Below, piece by piece: positions 35,455-44,740 of a DNA stretch of 64,000 nucleotides. Location of the stretch: contig CACDSX010000003.1 of assembly GCA_902555655.1 (NCBI GenBank), positions 1-64,000 of the forward strand, written 5' to 3'. The position numbers and the translations under genes were made by a program. The first letter of the stretch is position 1; the number at the start of each line of letters is the position of its first letter. This DNA is from an uncultured Pelagibacteraceae bacterium (GTDB taxonomy: Bacteria > Pseudomonadota > Alphaproteobacteria > Pelagibacterales > Pelagibacteraceae). Below the pieces are notes generated by a model, which had not been told where the DNA came from, did no database searches, and saw only the letters and a program-made list of their open reading frames with translations.

Positions 35455-37394
35455 AATTTATCTTTAATCTTTTTAATTATGCTTTCCTCATTCAAATTGA
35501 AGTGGTTATATATTTCTTTATAGGGAGCACTTTTACCAAAATTATCAATTCCAAAATTTAGTCCATACATACCAGTATATTTTTTCCAATAATTTGTCTC
35601 TGATGCTTCTATAGACACCACTAGTTCTGTCTCGGTTAAAATATTGTTTCTATATTCTTTACTTTGTTTATCAAATAATTCCTGACAAGGCATTGAAACA
35701 ACTTTAGAATAAATACCTTCTGTGGCTAATTTATGACTAATTTCACAAGACAAACTGGTTTCAGATCCAGATGAAATAATCGTAACTTTTATATCTTCTC
35801 CTGTTCTCAAAACTTCATATGCTCCAGCTAATGATTCATTTTTTGAAGAATTTTTAACTCTTATAGGGTTTAGACTTTGTCTCGTTAAAGAAAGTACACT
35901 TGGAGAATCTTTACTTTCTAACGCTATTTGCCAGCATTCAAAAGTTTCTATTAAGTCTGCTGGTCTAAATACATTTAAGTTTGGAATTGATCTCAGACTC
36001 GTTAATTGTTCAATCGGTTGATGCGTAGGACCATCTTCTCCTAAACCGATGGAGTCATGAGTAAAAACATAAATTACCCTTTGCTTCATCATAGCAGCTA
36101 GTCTAATTGATGGTTTGCAATAATCACTAAATATTAAAAAAGTCCCACCATAAGGAATTAAATCACTATGTAATGCTATACCGTTCATTATTCCACACAT
36201 AGCATGCTCTCTTACTCCATAATGAATATAGTTTCCTGAAAAATTATCGGGTTTTATTATTTTGTGATTTTTTGTTTTGGTATTATTTGAACCTGCTAAG
36301 TCAGCCGAACCTCCAATAAGATTTGGTAATTTAGAAGCAATATCCAAAAACATTTCAGACGATTTTCTAGTTGCAATTGGTTTTGAATTTTCGAGGTAAT
36401 TAGCTTTTATTTTTTCAATTGAATTATTCAGTGATTTGAATGTTTTACTATTAGTAATAATTTTTTTATATTTATTTTCATGTTTTTTAGCTTTTTTGTA
36501 AGCTTCGTCTCCAATTTCTCTCCACTCTTTGAGTAAATCCTTTGGAATTTGAAAAGCCTCATAACCCCATTTCAGTTTTCTTCTTACTAATTTTATTTCA
36601 TCTTCACCCAAAGGACTTCCATGAGATGATGCTTTTCCACTTTTATTTGGTGACCCATAACCAATTACTGTTTTGCAAGAAATAGCAATAGGTTTTTTTG
36701 ATTTTTGAGCTTTTTTAAGAGCTTTAGATATTTCTTTAAAGTTATGACCATTAATTTTTAAATAATCCCACCCATAACTCTTAAATCTATTTTCATGATT
36801 ATCTGAAACTGCCAAATTTGTAGGACCATCAATGGATATAGAATTATTATCAAATAGTAAAATAAGATTTTTGAGTTTTAAATGACCCGCAAGACTTAAA
36901 GCTTCGTGACTTATTCCTTCCATCAAACATCCATCACCAGCTAACACATAAGTTTTATGATTAATTTTATTTTTTCCAATTTTTTTTTTTAAAATTTCTT
37001 CTGATATTGCAAAGCCGACTGCATTTGATATTCCCTGACCTAAAGGACCAGTGGTAGTTTCTATTCCAGTATTAGGATGATATTCTGGATGTCCAGCACA
37101 AATAGAGTTAAGTTGTCTAAAATTTTTAATGTCATCTAAAGAAACACTTTTATATCCTGTTAAATACAGAAGTGAATAAAGCAACATTGATCCATGACCT
37201 GCAGAAAGAACAAATCTATCTCTGTTTATCCAACTAGGATTTTTCGGATTAAAATTTAAGAAATCTTTAAAAAGAACGGTTGCTACATCAGCCATTCCCA
37301 TAGGCATCCCAGGGTGCCCTGAATTAGCTTTTTGAACCGCATCTATGGACAAAAATCTAATGCAATTAGCTAATTCTTTATATTGTTTGCTCAA
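35451..37394 (-). CDS. tkt: transketolase
   Basis: 647 residues, full length. [41 protein letters not shown] (thiamine diphosphate/magnesium site) and [14 protein letters not shown] in the first domain, [19 protein letters not shown] in the second. It moves two-carbon units between pentose phosphate and glycolytic sugars. The start codon is a TTG (37394) with no nearby ATG. First gene of the minus-strand carbon cluster. Confidence 0.97.
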   Translation of the reverse strand: MSKQYKELANCIRFLSIDAVQKANSGHPGMPMGMADVATVLFKDFLNFNPKNPSWINRDRFVLSAGHGSMLLYSLLYLTGYKSVSLDDIKNFRQLNSICAGHPEYHPNTGIETTTGPLGQGISNAVGFAISEEILKKKIGKNKINHKTYVLAGDGCLMEGISHEALSLAGHLKLKNLILLFDNNSISIDGPTNLAVSDNHENRFKSYGWDYLKINGHNFKEISKALKKAQKSKKPIAISCKTVIGYGSPNKSGKASSHGSPLGEDEIKLVRRKLKWGYEAFQIPKDLLKEWREIGDEAYKKAKKHENKYKKIITNSKTFKSLNNSIEKIKANYLENSKPIATRKSSEMFLDIASKLPNLIGGSADLAGSNNTKTKNHKIIKPDNFSGNYIHYGVREHAMCGIMNGIALHSDLIPYGGTFLIFSDYCKPSIRLAAMMKQRVIYVFTHDSIGLGEDGPTHQPIEQLTSLRSIPNLNVFRPADLIETFECWQIALESKDSPSVLSLTRQSLNPIRVKNSSKNESLAGAYEVLRTGEDIKVTIISSGSETSLSCEISHKLATEGIYSKVVSMPCQELFDKQSKEYRNNILTETELVVSIEASETNYWKKYTGMYGLNFGIDNFGKSAPYKEIYNHFNLNEESIIKKIKDKL

Positions 37395-37434
37395 AAAATT
37401 ATCCTGTCTAGACTAAGAAGATTCTATTTAATAA

Positions 37435-37440
37435 TATAAT
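37435..37440 (+). promoter_or_regulatory. candidate -10 element before the zapA operon
   Basis: TATAAT ending 9 bases before the ATG at 37450, in the 55-base divergent gap with tkt. A convincing -35 is lacking; a very short leader would result. Confidence 0.3.
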
Positions 37441-37449
37441 CATATATAT

Positions 37450-37773
37450 ATGAATTCTGTGATCGAAAAAGAAAAAAGATTGAATTTTGCGTTAACAAAA
37501 TTAAAAAATTTAAATCTTAAAAACCCAGATATAAAAAAAAACATTGAAAATTTAAATATTCAGAAAAATCAATTAGAAATTGAAAAACAAGAATTAGAAG
37601 AAAAATATAAAAGTTTAGTGGATGATTACAATAATTTAAGTAAAAAATTAGATGAATTTCAAAATCAAGAAAAAATTGAGCAAAAAAAACAATTAGAATT
37701 TTCAGAAAAAATTGATGAATTAAATCAAGAAACAGATACTTTACTAGATGAGATAGATAAATGGCAAACGTGA
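37450..37773 (+). CDS. small coiled-coil protein upstream of zapA
   Basis: 107 residues, almost entirely a charged heptad-rich coiled coil (Lys, Glu, Leu and Asn rich), with no signal peptide or membrane segment. Its position directly upstream of zapA, overlapping it by 13 bases, recalls the DUF4164-type coiled-coil genes found before zapA in other alphaproteobacteria, so a role with ZapA/FtsZ in division is possible. No catalytic motif is seen. Confidence 0.65.
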   Translation: MNSVIEKEKRLNFALTKLKNLNLKNPDIKKNIENLNIQKNQLEIEKQELEEKYKSLVDDYNNLSKKLDEFQNQEKIEQKKQLEFSEKIDELNQETDTLLDEIDKWQT

Positions 37774-38204
37774 GCATTAAATTTAATGGTAAAGAATTCT
37801 TGTTGTCTTGCGAAGATGGACAAGAGGAACACTTAGAGGAGTTGTTAATTCAAATTAATAAAAAATTTAACCATTTAAAAAATGATTTAGGAAATTTAGG
37901 AGAAAATAAATTACTATTAATTACAGCAGTTAAAGTTATGGATGAATACTATGAAACTAAAAAAAAGGTTGAGCATAAAAAAGATGAATTAAAGAATCTT
38001 TCTAAGAAATTTAGAGAATTAAAGTCTTTGGTTTATGAATATCGAGATAAAAAAGAACAAGAAATTAGTCAGTTAAATGAAGGCCAACATAAACTAAAAG
38101 ACGAAATAGAAAAGAATCAAAAAACTTACGAAAAATTAATTGATGAAGCAGCTGATGAAATTTCAAATTTTGTTGAAAAGGCAAATTTAGAAAATTTATC
38201 TTAA
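37761..38204 (+). CDS. zapA: cell division protein ZapA
   Basis: 147 residues. VSIKFNGKEFLLSCEDGQEEHLEELLIQINKKF is cut here to its key parts: the N-terminal ZapA beta-hairpin and helix (residues 3-35) with the GxEE-type segment, then a long coiled coil to the C-terminus. ZapA binds and bundles FtsZ at midcell. The extra C-terminal coiled coil (about 60 residues beyond the E. coli protein) is usual in alphaproteobacteria. It overlaps the preceding coiled-coil gene and is followed after 9 bases by a folate gene. Confidence 0.85.
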   Translation: MANVSIKFNGKEFLLSCEDGQEEHLEELLIQINKKFNHLKNDLGNLGENKLLLITAVKVMDEYYETKKKVEHKKDELKNLSKKFRELKSLVYEYRDKKEQEISQLNEGQHKLKDEIEKNQKTYEKLIDEAADEISNFVEKANLENLS

Positions 38205-38213
38205 AAAATCATT

Positions 38214-38753
38214 GTGATTAAATCCCAAATTAGAAAAAAAATATTACAAATTAGAAAACAAAATAATTCAAGAAATTTAGAAATTAATTTTAAAAACATC
38301 TTAAAAATATTAAAAAAAGAAAAAATAACTGAAAAAATTGTTGGTGGATATTATCCTTATAATTATGAGGCAAATGGAATTAAAATTTTAGAGAAATTAG
38401 AAAAACAAAATTTTCTTATAACATTACCCAAGATAAGAAAAAATTCTCAAATGGACTTTTTTCATTGGTCTACAAATGATCCTCTATCGATAAATCAATA
38501 TGGAATTCCTGAACCAATCTCAAATAAAATAAGATATCCTAATATTTTATTGGTTCCCCTAGTTGCTTTTGATGAACATTTAAATAGAGTTGGATATGGA
38601 GGAGGATTTTACGATAGATATATAAAAAAAAATAAGAAAAATAAAAAGATAATAACTATTGGATTAGCTTATTCTTTTCAAAAAGTTAATAAAATACCAA
38701 TTAATAAGTATGACATTAAATTAGATTTTATAGTTACAGAAAAAAAAAATTAA
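38214..38753 (+). CDS. fau: 5-formyltetrahydrofolate cyclo-ligase
   Basis: 179 residues, starting at a GTG. GGYYPYNYEANG, LPKIRKNSQMDFFHW, GIPEP and GYGGGFYDRYI (about residues 122-132) are the ordered motifs of 5-FTHF cyclo-ligase, the last being the phosphate-binding loop. It converts 5-formyl-THF to 5,10-methenyl-THF using ATP. Many alphaproteobacteria have the 6S RNA gene between zapA and this gene; here only 9 bases separate them. Confidence 0.93.
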   Translation: MIKSQIRKKILQIRKQNNSRNLEINFKNILKILKKEKITEKIVGGYYPYNYEANGIKILEKLEKQNFLITLPKIRKNSQMDFFHWSTNDPLSINQYGIPEPISNKIRYPNILLVPLVAFDEHLNRVGYGGGFYDRYIKKNKKNKKIITIGLAYSFQKVNKIPINKYDIKLDFIVTEKKN

Positions 38754-38754
38754 A

Positions 38755-39558
38755 ATGAAAATATTATTTTTGGGAGATGTTGTTGGAATTTCGGGTTGTT
38801 CAAAGATAATGAACAACCTTCTTAATCAAATAAAACTTAATAAAATCAATTTTGTGATTGTGAATGCTGAAAATGCTGATGAGACAGGAGTAGGGTTGAC
38901 TAAAGAAATTTGCGAAGATTTTTATAGATGTGGAGTTGATGTGATTACCACAGGTAATCATGTTTGGGATCAAAAAGATATAATGAATTTTATTGATAAT
39001 GAAAATCGATTGCTAAGACCGAAAAATTTATTTGAACCAGCACCTGGTAGAGGTTTTGAAATTTATACTACTTCTGACAATACAAAAATTGGTGTACTTA
39101 ATTTAATGGGTAATGTTTTTATGAAAAAATGTGATGATGTTTTTGAGACTTCAAAAAAATTTATGGAAAAATATAAATTAAAAGAAGACTATGATTTTTT
39201 AATAGTTGATTTTCATGGAGAAATCACAAGTGAAAAAAATGCTATAGGACATTATTTTGATGGTAAGGCCACGTTGGTAGTTGGTACTCATACACATGTA
39301 CCAACTAATGACGCGAGAATTTTAAGTAATGGAACAGCTTACCAGACAGATGCTGGTATGTGCGGTGATTATGATTCAGTTATTGGGATGAATAAAAATA
39401 ATTCATTAAATAGATTTATGAAAAAAGACTCTGTAAAACATTTTCCAGCGAAAGGAGAAGCTACTTTAAGCGGTGTAATTGTTGATTGTGATATAAAAAC
39501 TGGATTAGCAAACAAAATAGACAGCTATATTTTTGGAGGTCAGTTAAGCAAAACTTAG
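38755..39558 (+). CDS. YmdB/TIGR00282-family metallophosphoesterase
   Basis: 267 residues. LFLGDVVG, VNAENAD, TGNHVWDQKDI, VDFHGEITSEK, VGTHTHVPTNDARIL and AYQTDAGMCGDYDSVIG are the complete two-metal set of the family. Members of this family act as cyclic-nucleotide phosphodiesterases (YmdB in Bacillus subtilis). The role in alphaproteobacteria is not established. It starts 1 base after the folate gene and ends 7 bases before yebC. Confidence 0.9.
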   Translation: MKILFLGDVVGISGCSKIMNNLLNQIKLNKINFVIVNAENADETGVGLTKEICEDFYRCGVDVITTGNHVWDQKDIMNFIDNENRLLRPKNLFEPAPGRGFEIYTTSDNTKIGVLNLMGNVFMKKCDDVFETSKKFMEKYKLKEDYDFLIVDFHGEITSEKNAIGHYFDGKATLVVGTHTHVPTNDARILSNGTAYQTDAGMCGDYDSVIGMNKNNSLNRFMKKDSVKHFPAKGEATLSGVIVDCDIKTGLANKIDSYIFGGQLSKT

Positions 39559-39565
39559 CAAACTT

Positions 39566-40288
39566 ATGGCAGGACATTCTCATTGGGCAGGTATAAAACA
39601 TAAAAAAGGTAAAGCTGATAAACAGAGATCAAAAATTTTTTCAAAATTATCTAAAGAAATAACTGTAGCAGCAAAGCTGGGCGATAGAGAGCCAGATATG
39701 AACCCAAGACTAAGATCTGCAATTCAAGCTGCAAGGTCTGCAAATATGCCTAAAGAGAATATTGAAAGAGCAATAGATAAATCCTCTATTAGCACTGAAT
39801 CAAATTTTGAAAATTTGAGATATGAAGGCTTTGGTCCTGATAAAGTTGCGGTCATTGTAGAAGCATTAACAGATAATAAAAATAGAACCGCCTCTAACAT
39901 TAGAACTATCTTTCAAAAAGCAGGTGGTAGTCTTGGCACTCAGGGATCTGCTGCACATAATTTTAATCAATTAGGTATTATTAAAATTGACAAAAAAGAG
40001 ATTTCTGATGAAAATATTTTTGAATTAGCTATTGAAGCTGGTGCCGATGAATGTGTATCAAATAATGATTTTCATGAGATACAGTGTCCAATGAATGATA
40101 TTTATAATGTTAAAAAACAATTAGAAAAAAAAATTAGTAATTTTATATCAACAGATATTGAGTGGCGTCCATTTAATAGTATAAAAATTTCTAAAGAAAA
40201 ACGTGATATCTTAATTAATTTTTTTGAAACTTTAGAGGAAGATGACGATGTACAAAATATTTATTCGAATGTTGAATTTGCAAAGTAA
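39566..40288 (+). CDS. yebC: YebC/PmpR-family transcriptional or translational regulator
   Basis: 240 residues starting AGHSHWAGIKHKKGKADKQR, the family signature, followed by LRSAIQAARSANMPKENIERAI and DKNRTASNIRTIFQKAGG. Members bind DNA or act on the ribosome to help translate proline-rich stretches; both roles are reported. It normally precedes ruvC, and does so here too, 3 bases before a RuvC-like gene. Confidence 0.95.
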   Translation: MAGHSHWAGIKHKKGKADKQRSKIFSKLSKEITVAAKLGDREPDMNPRLRSAIQAARSANMPKENIERAIDKSSISTESNFENLRYEGFGPDKVAVIVEALTDNKNRTASNIRTIFQKAGGSLGTQGSAAHNFNQLGIIKIDKKEISDENIFELAIEAGADECVSNNDFHEIQCPMNDIYNVKKQLEKKISNFISTDIEWRPFNSIKISKEKRDILINFFETLEEDDDVQNIYSNVEFAK

Positions 40289-40291
40289 AAT

Positions 40292-40786
40292 ATGTTAATT
40301 ATTGGTATAGACCCTGGCATATCTGGATCAATTTGTTTTTTTGAAAATGGTAAGATTCTTGATGTTATTGAAATGCCAACTATGACAGACGGGAAAAAAA
40401 ATAAAAGACAGGCTAATGGTTCTCAAATTTATAATGAAATAATAAAAAGAATTAATAAAACTGAAGAACAAAATGTTAGGGTAATTATTGAACAAGTGTC
40501 TGCAATGCCTGGTCAAGGAGTTACAAGCATGTTTAACTTTGGACAATCTTTTGGAATTTTAAAAGGCATATGTTCTGCAATGCAATTACCTATGTATTTT
40601 GTTAGGCCAGCTAAATGGAAAAAATATTTTGGTCTAATAAATTCAGAAAAGGATGCTAGTAGGACAAAGGCAATAGAAATGTTTCCATATTTTTCGTCTC
40701 AACTTTCAAAAAAAAAAGACTCAAACAAAGCAGATGCAATATTAATTGCTAGTTTTTATCATGAAACTTATAAATTTGAGGATTAA
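40292..40786 (+). CDS. RuvC-like (phage/RNase H-type) Holliday-junction resolvase family nuclease
   Basis: 164 residues. IIGIDPGISGSI holds Asp7 of the RNase H fold, VIIEQVSAMPGQGVTSMF holds Glu67 in the context typical of phage and plasmid RuvC-like nucleases rather than cellular RuvC, and SNKADAILIASF gives Asp148. The residue aligned with the fourth acidic position of E. coli RuvC (Asp138) is Asn145 in a simple alignment. It occupies the cellular ruvC place after yebC, but ruvA and ruvB are missing and tolQ follows after 51 bases. Confidence 0.8.
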   Translation: MLIIGIDPGISGSICFFENGKILDVIEMPTMTDGKKNKRQANGSQIYNEIIKRINKTEEQNVRVIIEQVSAMPGQGVTSMFNFGQSFGILKGICSAMQLPMYFVRPAKWKKYFGLINSEKDASRTKAIEMFPYFSSQLSKKKDSNKADAILIASFYHETYKFED

Positions 40787-40837
40787 TTTAATAAACTTAA
40801 GACAAATTCATGACACAATTAAGTGTGAGAAGGCCAT

Positions 40838-41512
40838 ATGGAAGCTGATATTTCATCTCAAGCAGTAGGTTTAGCATCAAGTGCTGATTTTTCTTTATTA
40901 AATTTATTCATTCGTGCAGACATTATAGTTAAATCAGTAATCATTTTATTGATTGCTTGTTCAATTTATTCATGGGCAGTAATTATAGAAAAATTGAGAC
41001 TATTTAAAAAAATAAATTTATCTACAGAAGAGTTTGAAACAAAGTTTTGGAACTCAAAATCTGCAGAGTCATTTTATAATAATCTTCCCGCAAATACAGA
41101 AGATCCGATGGCTTTAGTTTTTAAAGATGCAATGCAAAATTTATTGAAAAGAAAATCAAAAACCGATTTACATGATAGAATGACAACAATGCTGGAGACA
41201 GGAATTGAAAAACAAATGTCCAAAATAAGTAAAGGCTATACTTTTTTAGCAACAGTTGGTTCAACCGCTCCCTTTATTGGTTTATTTGGAACGGTTTGGG
41301 GAATAATGAATTCATTTCAATCTATTGCAATTTCAAGAAATACTAGTTTAGCAATAGTAGCTCCAGGTATTGCTGAAGCTCTTTTCGCAACAGCATTGGG
41401 ATTGTTGGCTGCAATACCAGCAGTTATTGCTTATAATAAATTTAATAATGACTCAATTTTGTATTCAAGAAAATTAGAAAATTTCTCAAAAAGATTTTTA
41501 ACAATAATTTAA
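40838..41512 (+). CDS. tolQ: TolQ, proton-channel subunit of the Tol-Pal system
   Basis: 224 residues with three membrane helices in the usual spacing. The channel part FLATVGSTAPFIGLFGTVWGIMNSF (about 130-154) and APGIAEALFATALGLLAAIPAVIAYN are diagnostic of MotA/TolQ/ExbB. With TolR it uses proton flow to drive TolA and keep the outer membrane attached during division. An AAGG ahead of the start serves as a ribosome-binding site. Order tolQRAB-pal is standard. Confidence 0.96.
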   Translation: MEADISSQAVGLASSADFSLLNLFIRADIIVKSVIILLIACSIYSWAVIIEKLRLFKKINLSTEEFETKFWNSKSAESFYNNLPANTEDPMALVFKDAMQNLLKRKSKTDLHDRMTTMLETGIEKQMSKISKGYTFLATVGSTAPFIGLFGTVWGIMNSFQSIAISRNTSLAIVAPGIAEALFATALGLLAAIPAVIAYNKFNNDSILYSRKLENFSKRFLTII

Positions 41513-41513
41513 A

Positions 41514-41930
41514 ATGGCTTTTAAATTAAATCGTTCATCAAAAGAACCAATGAGCGAAATAAATGTTACACCGTTTGTTGATGTAATGTTAGTTCTTTTA
41601 ATAATCTTTATGGTTACTGCTCCCTTATTAACTGTCGGAGTACAAGTAGATTTACCAGAAAGTTCTGCAGACTCTCTTCCCGAAGAAGCTGAACCTCTTA
41701 CTTTATCAATTAACTCTAAAGGAGAAATCTTTATACAAGAATCAAAAGTAGAATATGAAAAAATTATTGCAAAAGTTTTAGCTGTTTCAAAAAATAGAAC
41801 AGATACAAGAATTTATGTACGTGGTGATAAAACAATTAATTATGGAAGAGTACTAGAAATCATGGGTCTATTATCGGGCTCAGGTTTTACCAAAGTAGCT
41901 CTCATATCAGAGCCGTACAAAGAAAGGTAA
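41514..41930 (+). CDS. tolR: TolR, Tol-Pal channel stator subunit
   Basis: 138 residues: one membrane helix near residues 17-38 with EINVTPFVDVMLVLLIIFMV, whose Asp carries protons, then a periplasmic ExbD-like domain ending in KVALISEPY. It starts one base after tolQ. It rotates or shifts with TolQ to energise TolA. Confidence 0.96.
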   Translation: MAFKLNRSSKEPMSEINVTPFVDVMLVLLIIFMVTAPLLTVGVQVDLPESSADSLPEEAEPLTLSINSKGEIFIQESKVEYEKIIAKVLAVSKNRTDTRIYVRGDKTINYGRVLEIMGLLSGSGFTKVALISEPYKER

Positions 41931-41936
41931 GTAGAA

Positions 41937-42746
41937 GTGAATAGAAGTATAATAATCTCTTCTGTTTTACACTTAGTATTAATTATGATTACAGCAATGA
42001 GCTTACCATTTCTTGCAAAAAAACCGATTGATCTTCCCCCGATTGTATCAGTTGAGTTAATACAAATTACAGATAAGACAAATATTCCATTTGCTCCAAA
42101 AGCAAAAAAAACTTTAGAAAAAATTAAAGAAAAAGAGAAAAAACTAGTTTCTGAGCAAGCACCACCAAAAAAAGTTAAAAAAATTAAACCAGACTCCATA
42201 CCAATGCCAGATGATAAGGTAAAAAAAATTGAAAAAATTAAAGAGGATAAACAGAATCCAGAAAAAGTTGATAATGAAATTAAGCAAGTATCTGAATTTG
42301 AGAAAGAAGAGTTATTTGACCCTAATAATATTGCAGCCCTAATTGATAAATCCAAAGTTGAATCTTCAGAAACAAATAATAAAACTAATAAAGTGACTCA
42401 AGATCAGCAAAAAAATATACAAAATGCTGGTTTATCTTTAAGCGAAGAGGATGCTTTAAAAGCTCAAATATTTGGATGTTGGAGTATCCCTTTAGGTTTA
42501 CCATATAATGAAAACTTATTAGTCAGAATCAAACTTGAATTAAATCCTGATGGTACTGTTTTGCAGTCAGAAATATTAGATCACGCCAGAATGAATAAGC
42601 CTGGTCAGGGATTTTATAAAGTTTTGGCAGAGAGTGCCTTAAGAGCTATTAAATTGTGTCAGCCACTTAGGGTGCCTACTACAGGTTATGAAAGATGGAG
42701 AGAATTACAGCTAAATTTTGATGCAAGAGAGATGCTAGAAGGGTAG
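41937..42746 (+). CDS. tolA: TolA-like periplasm-spanning protein
   Basis: 269 residues from a GTG start 6 bases after tolR. One membrane helix near residues 5-25, then a long Lys/Glu-rich, proline-containing linker (about 50-150) and a C-terminal TonB-like domain with GCWSIPLGLPY and LRVPTTGYERWRELQLNFD (about 178-265), where the two Cys could form the disulfide seen in other TolA domains. It links TolQR to TolB and Pal. Confidence 0.9.
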   Translation: MNRSIIISSVLHLVLIMITAMSLPFLAKKPIDLPPIVSVELIQITDKTNIPFAPKAKKTLEKIKEKEKKLVSEQAPPKKVKKIKPDSIPMPDDKVKKIEKIKEDKQNPEKVDNEIKQVSEFEKEELFDPNNIAALIDKSKVESSETNNKTNKVTQDQQKNIQNAGLSLSEEDALKAQIFGCWSIPLGLPYNENLLVRIKLELNPDGTVLQSEILDHARMNKPGQGFYKVLAESALRAIKLCQPLRVPTTGYERWRELQLNFDAREMLEG

Positions 42747-42755
42747 TATACTATA

Positions 42756-44096
42756 ATGATAAGAATTTTTTTAATTATTTTATTTATTATTACACCAATC
42801 AGAGCTTTTGCTTTGATTGAAGTTGATATTACGAGGGGAAATTTAAATCCACTTCCAATAGCAGTATCCCCTTTATCAATAGATGAAAACTCAAGAAAGA
42901 ATTTTGAAAAAATTCTTAAAAAAAAAAATATAGGTTCAGAAATTTCTATAGTTGTCGAAAGAAATTTAAAAACTTCAGGTCTTTTTAATCCTCTTAGTAA
43001 AGATGCTTTTCTTCAAGAGCCAGATATTGCAAATCTTAAACCAAGATTTGAAGACTGGAATTTAATAAAAGCTCAAGCTTTAATTACAGGAAAAGTTAAT
43101 TTTGTTGACGATAAGTTAAGAGTTGAATTTAGGTTATGGGATGTTCTTGCTGGAAAAGAAATGATGGCTTTAGCTTTCACTACAGTCCCAAACAATTGGA
43201 GGAGAGTGGGCCACATTATAACAGATAAAGTTTATGAACGCTTAACTGGTGAAAAAGGTTATTTTGACACTAGAGTAATTTATGTAGCTGAAGAGGGTCC
43301 AAAAACTAGAAGAATAAAAAAATTAGCAATAATGGATCAAGATGGTGAAAATAATAAATTTTTAACTTTAGGTAATGAACTCGTTTTAACACCAAGGTTT
43401 AATCCAACAAGTCAAATGGTTACTTATTTATCTTACTTTAGAAACCTTCCTAGAGTTTATTTATTAGATATTGAAACTGGAGTGCAAGAGGTTGTTGGAG
43501 ACTTTCCTGGAATGACATTTGCACCAAGATTTTCTCCAGATGGAAAAAAAATTATAATGAGTTTTGCAAAAGATGGAAATTCAGATATATATACCATGGA
43601 TTTAGAAAACAGAATTGTTGAAAAAATTACAAATCACCCTTCAATAGACACTTCACCATCATATTCACCTGATGGAAAATACATTTGTTTTAATTCTGAT
43701 AGAAGCGGTTATCAACAAATTTATATTATGAAAAAAGATGGCAGTAATGTAAAAAGAATTTCTTTTGGTAGAGGATTGTATGGAACACCAGTTTGGTCTC
43801 CTAGAGGAGATTTAATTGCATTTACTAAACTCCATAAAGGAAAATTTTATATTGGAGTTATGAGAACAGATGGAAGTGGCGAAAGATTATTAACTGAAAA
43901 TTTTTATCAAGAAGCACCCTCATGGTCTCCTAACGGAAGGGTTTTAATTTTTTATAGAGAAACTAAAACTAACGATAAGGGAGAAGGTTTTTCAGCTAAA
44001 TTATGGTCAATTGATTTAACAGGGTATAATGAGAGGCTTGTAAATACCCCAACAGATGCATCAGACCCATCATGGTCATCTTTATTAAGTAATTAA
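42756..44096 (+). CDS. tolB: Tol-Pal system beta-propeller protein TolB
   Basis: 446 residues with a cleavable signal (first 18 or so residues, ending RAFA). The N-terminal alpha/beta domain runs to about 165; then come six WD40-like PD40 repeats, seen as [36 protein letters not shown] and [11 protein letters not shown]. It is a periplasmic partner of TolA and Pal. Ninth-base spacing to tolA and position between tolA and pal are standard. Confidence 0.96.
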   Translation: MIRIFLIILFIITPIRAFALIEVDITRGNLNPLPIAVSPLSIDENSRKNFEKILKKKNIGSEISIVVERNLKTSGLFNPLSKDAFLQEPDIANLKPRFEDWNLIKAQALITGKVNFVDDKLRVEFRLWDVLAGKEMMALAFTTVPNNWRRVGHIITDKVYERLTGEKGYFDTRVIYVAEEGPKTRRIKKLAIMDQDGENNKFLTLGNELVLTPRFNPTSQMVTYLSYFRNLPRVYLLDIETGVQEVVGDFPGMTFAPRFSPDGKKIIMSFAKDGNSDIYTMDLENRIVEKITNHPSIDTSPSYSPDGKYICFNSDRSGYQQIYIMKKDGSNVKRISFGRGLYGTPVWSPRGDLIAFTKLHKGKFYIGVMRTDGSGERLLTENFYQEAPSWSPNGRVLIFYRETKTNDKGEGFSAKLWSIDLTGYNERLVNTPTDASDPSWSSLLSN

Positions 44097-44170
44097 ACAC
44101 TATTATCTTGATTTTTTAACTTGAAACATCTAATTAGTTGTGAAAAAGTTAAGAATAAGAAATATTGATC

Positions 44171-44176
44171 AAGGAG
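44171..44176 (+). promoter_or_regulatory. ribosome-binding site of pal
   Basis: AAGGAG five bases before the ATG at 44182. It decides that Pal starts at 44182, not at the GTG-like starts upstream in the frame, and gives a protein beginning with the lipoprotein signal. Confidence 0.7.
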
Positions 44177-44181
44177 CAATA

Positions 44182-44661
44182 ATGAAATTAAACAAAATTC
44201 TAAAAAACGCTTTTTTAATAACAGTTGCGTGTTTAGCACTATCTGCTTGTGCAACATCAAAGAAATCAACAGGACAAATGCAAGGTGATGTTTATACTGG
44301 AACAGATACAGTAGAATACTTAGCATCAGGAGTTCCTGATCGAGTTTTCTTTGCAACAAATGAGTCAGTTTTAACTACAGCTTCAAGAGAGACGCTAAGA
44401 AAGCAAGCAGCTTGGTTAAGAAAGAATTCTAAAATTAATATAGTTCTTGAAGGACACGCTGATGAAAGAGGCACAAGAGAATATAACTTGGCCTTAGGTG
44501 AAAGAAGAGCGAACGCTGCAAAAGACTATTTAATGACTTACGGAATTTCTTCAGACAGAATATCAGTTTTGAGTTATGGTAAAGAAAGACCTGTGGACTC
44601 AGGATCAAATCCTTTAGCTTGGTCAAAAAATAGAAGATCAGTTTCAGTTAAAGCAAATTAA
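44182..44661 (+). CDS. pal: peptidoglycan-associated lipoprotein Pal
   Basis: 159 residues. The signal is MKLNKIL...LALSAC with Cys23 as the lipidation site in a good lipobox (LSAC). The OmpA-like domain has GVPDRVFFATNESVLT, LEGHADERGTREYNLALGERRA and RISVLSYGKERP, which bind the meso-DAP of peptidoglycan. It sits in the outer membrane and binds TolB. A strong intrinsic terminator follows 13 bases after the stop. Confidence 0.97.
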   Translation: MKLNKILKNAFLITVACLALSACATSKKSTGQMQGDVYTGTDTVEYLASGVPDRVFFATNESVLTTASRETLRKQAAWLRKNSKINIVLEGHADERGTREYNLALGERRANAAKDYLMTYGISSDRISVLSYGKERPVDSGSNPLAWSKNRRSVSVKAN

Positions 44662-44674
44662 TTATTATATTTTA

Positions 44675-44713
44675 AAGACCCTTATTTATTAAATGAATAA
44701 GGGTCTTTTTTTT
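44675..44713 (+). terminator. intrinsic terminator after pal
   Basis: A perfect 12-bp stem (AAGACCCTTATT pairing with AATAAGGGTCTT) with a 9-base loop, directly followed by T at 44706-44713. The GC-containing core and T run make it the clearest intrinsic terminator of the window. It closes the tol-pal unit before cpoB. Confidence 0.85.
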
Positions 44714-44740
44714 GCCATTATTTTAATCATAACCTGAGTT

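Noticed and set aside
30355-37394. Riboswitch upstream of thiE, thiD or the glycolytic genes
   Set aside because: thiE and thiD start within or next to other genes, and the only gap (37395-37449) is 55 bases without a TPP or other aptamer pattern.
40328-40546. Minus-strand ORF within the RuvC-like gene
   Set aside because: A shadow in AT-rich DNA: low-complexity, no start context, no family motif, and antisense to a gene with clear catalytic motifs.
40800-40830. Small palindrome-like CACA..TGTG sequence before tolQ as an operator
   Set aside because: Only four bases pair and no regulator or second copy supports it.
44140-44181. Longer Pal start at 44140
   Set aside because: It would place 14 charged residues before the lipoprotein signal and bury the AAGGAG. 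The ATG at 44182 has the right spacing and gives a proper lipobox.
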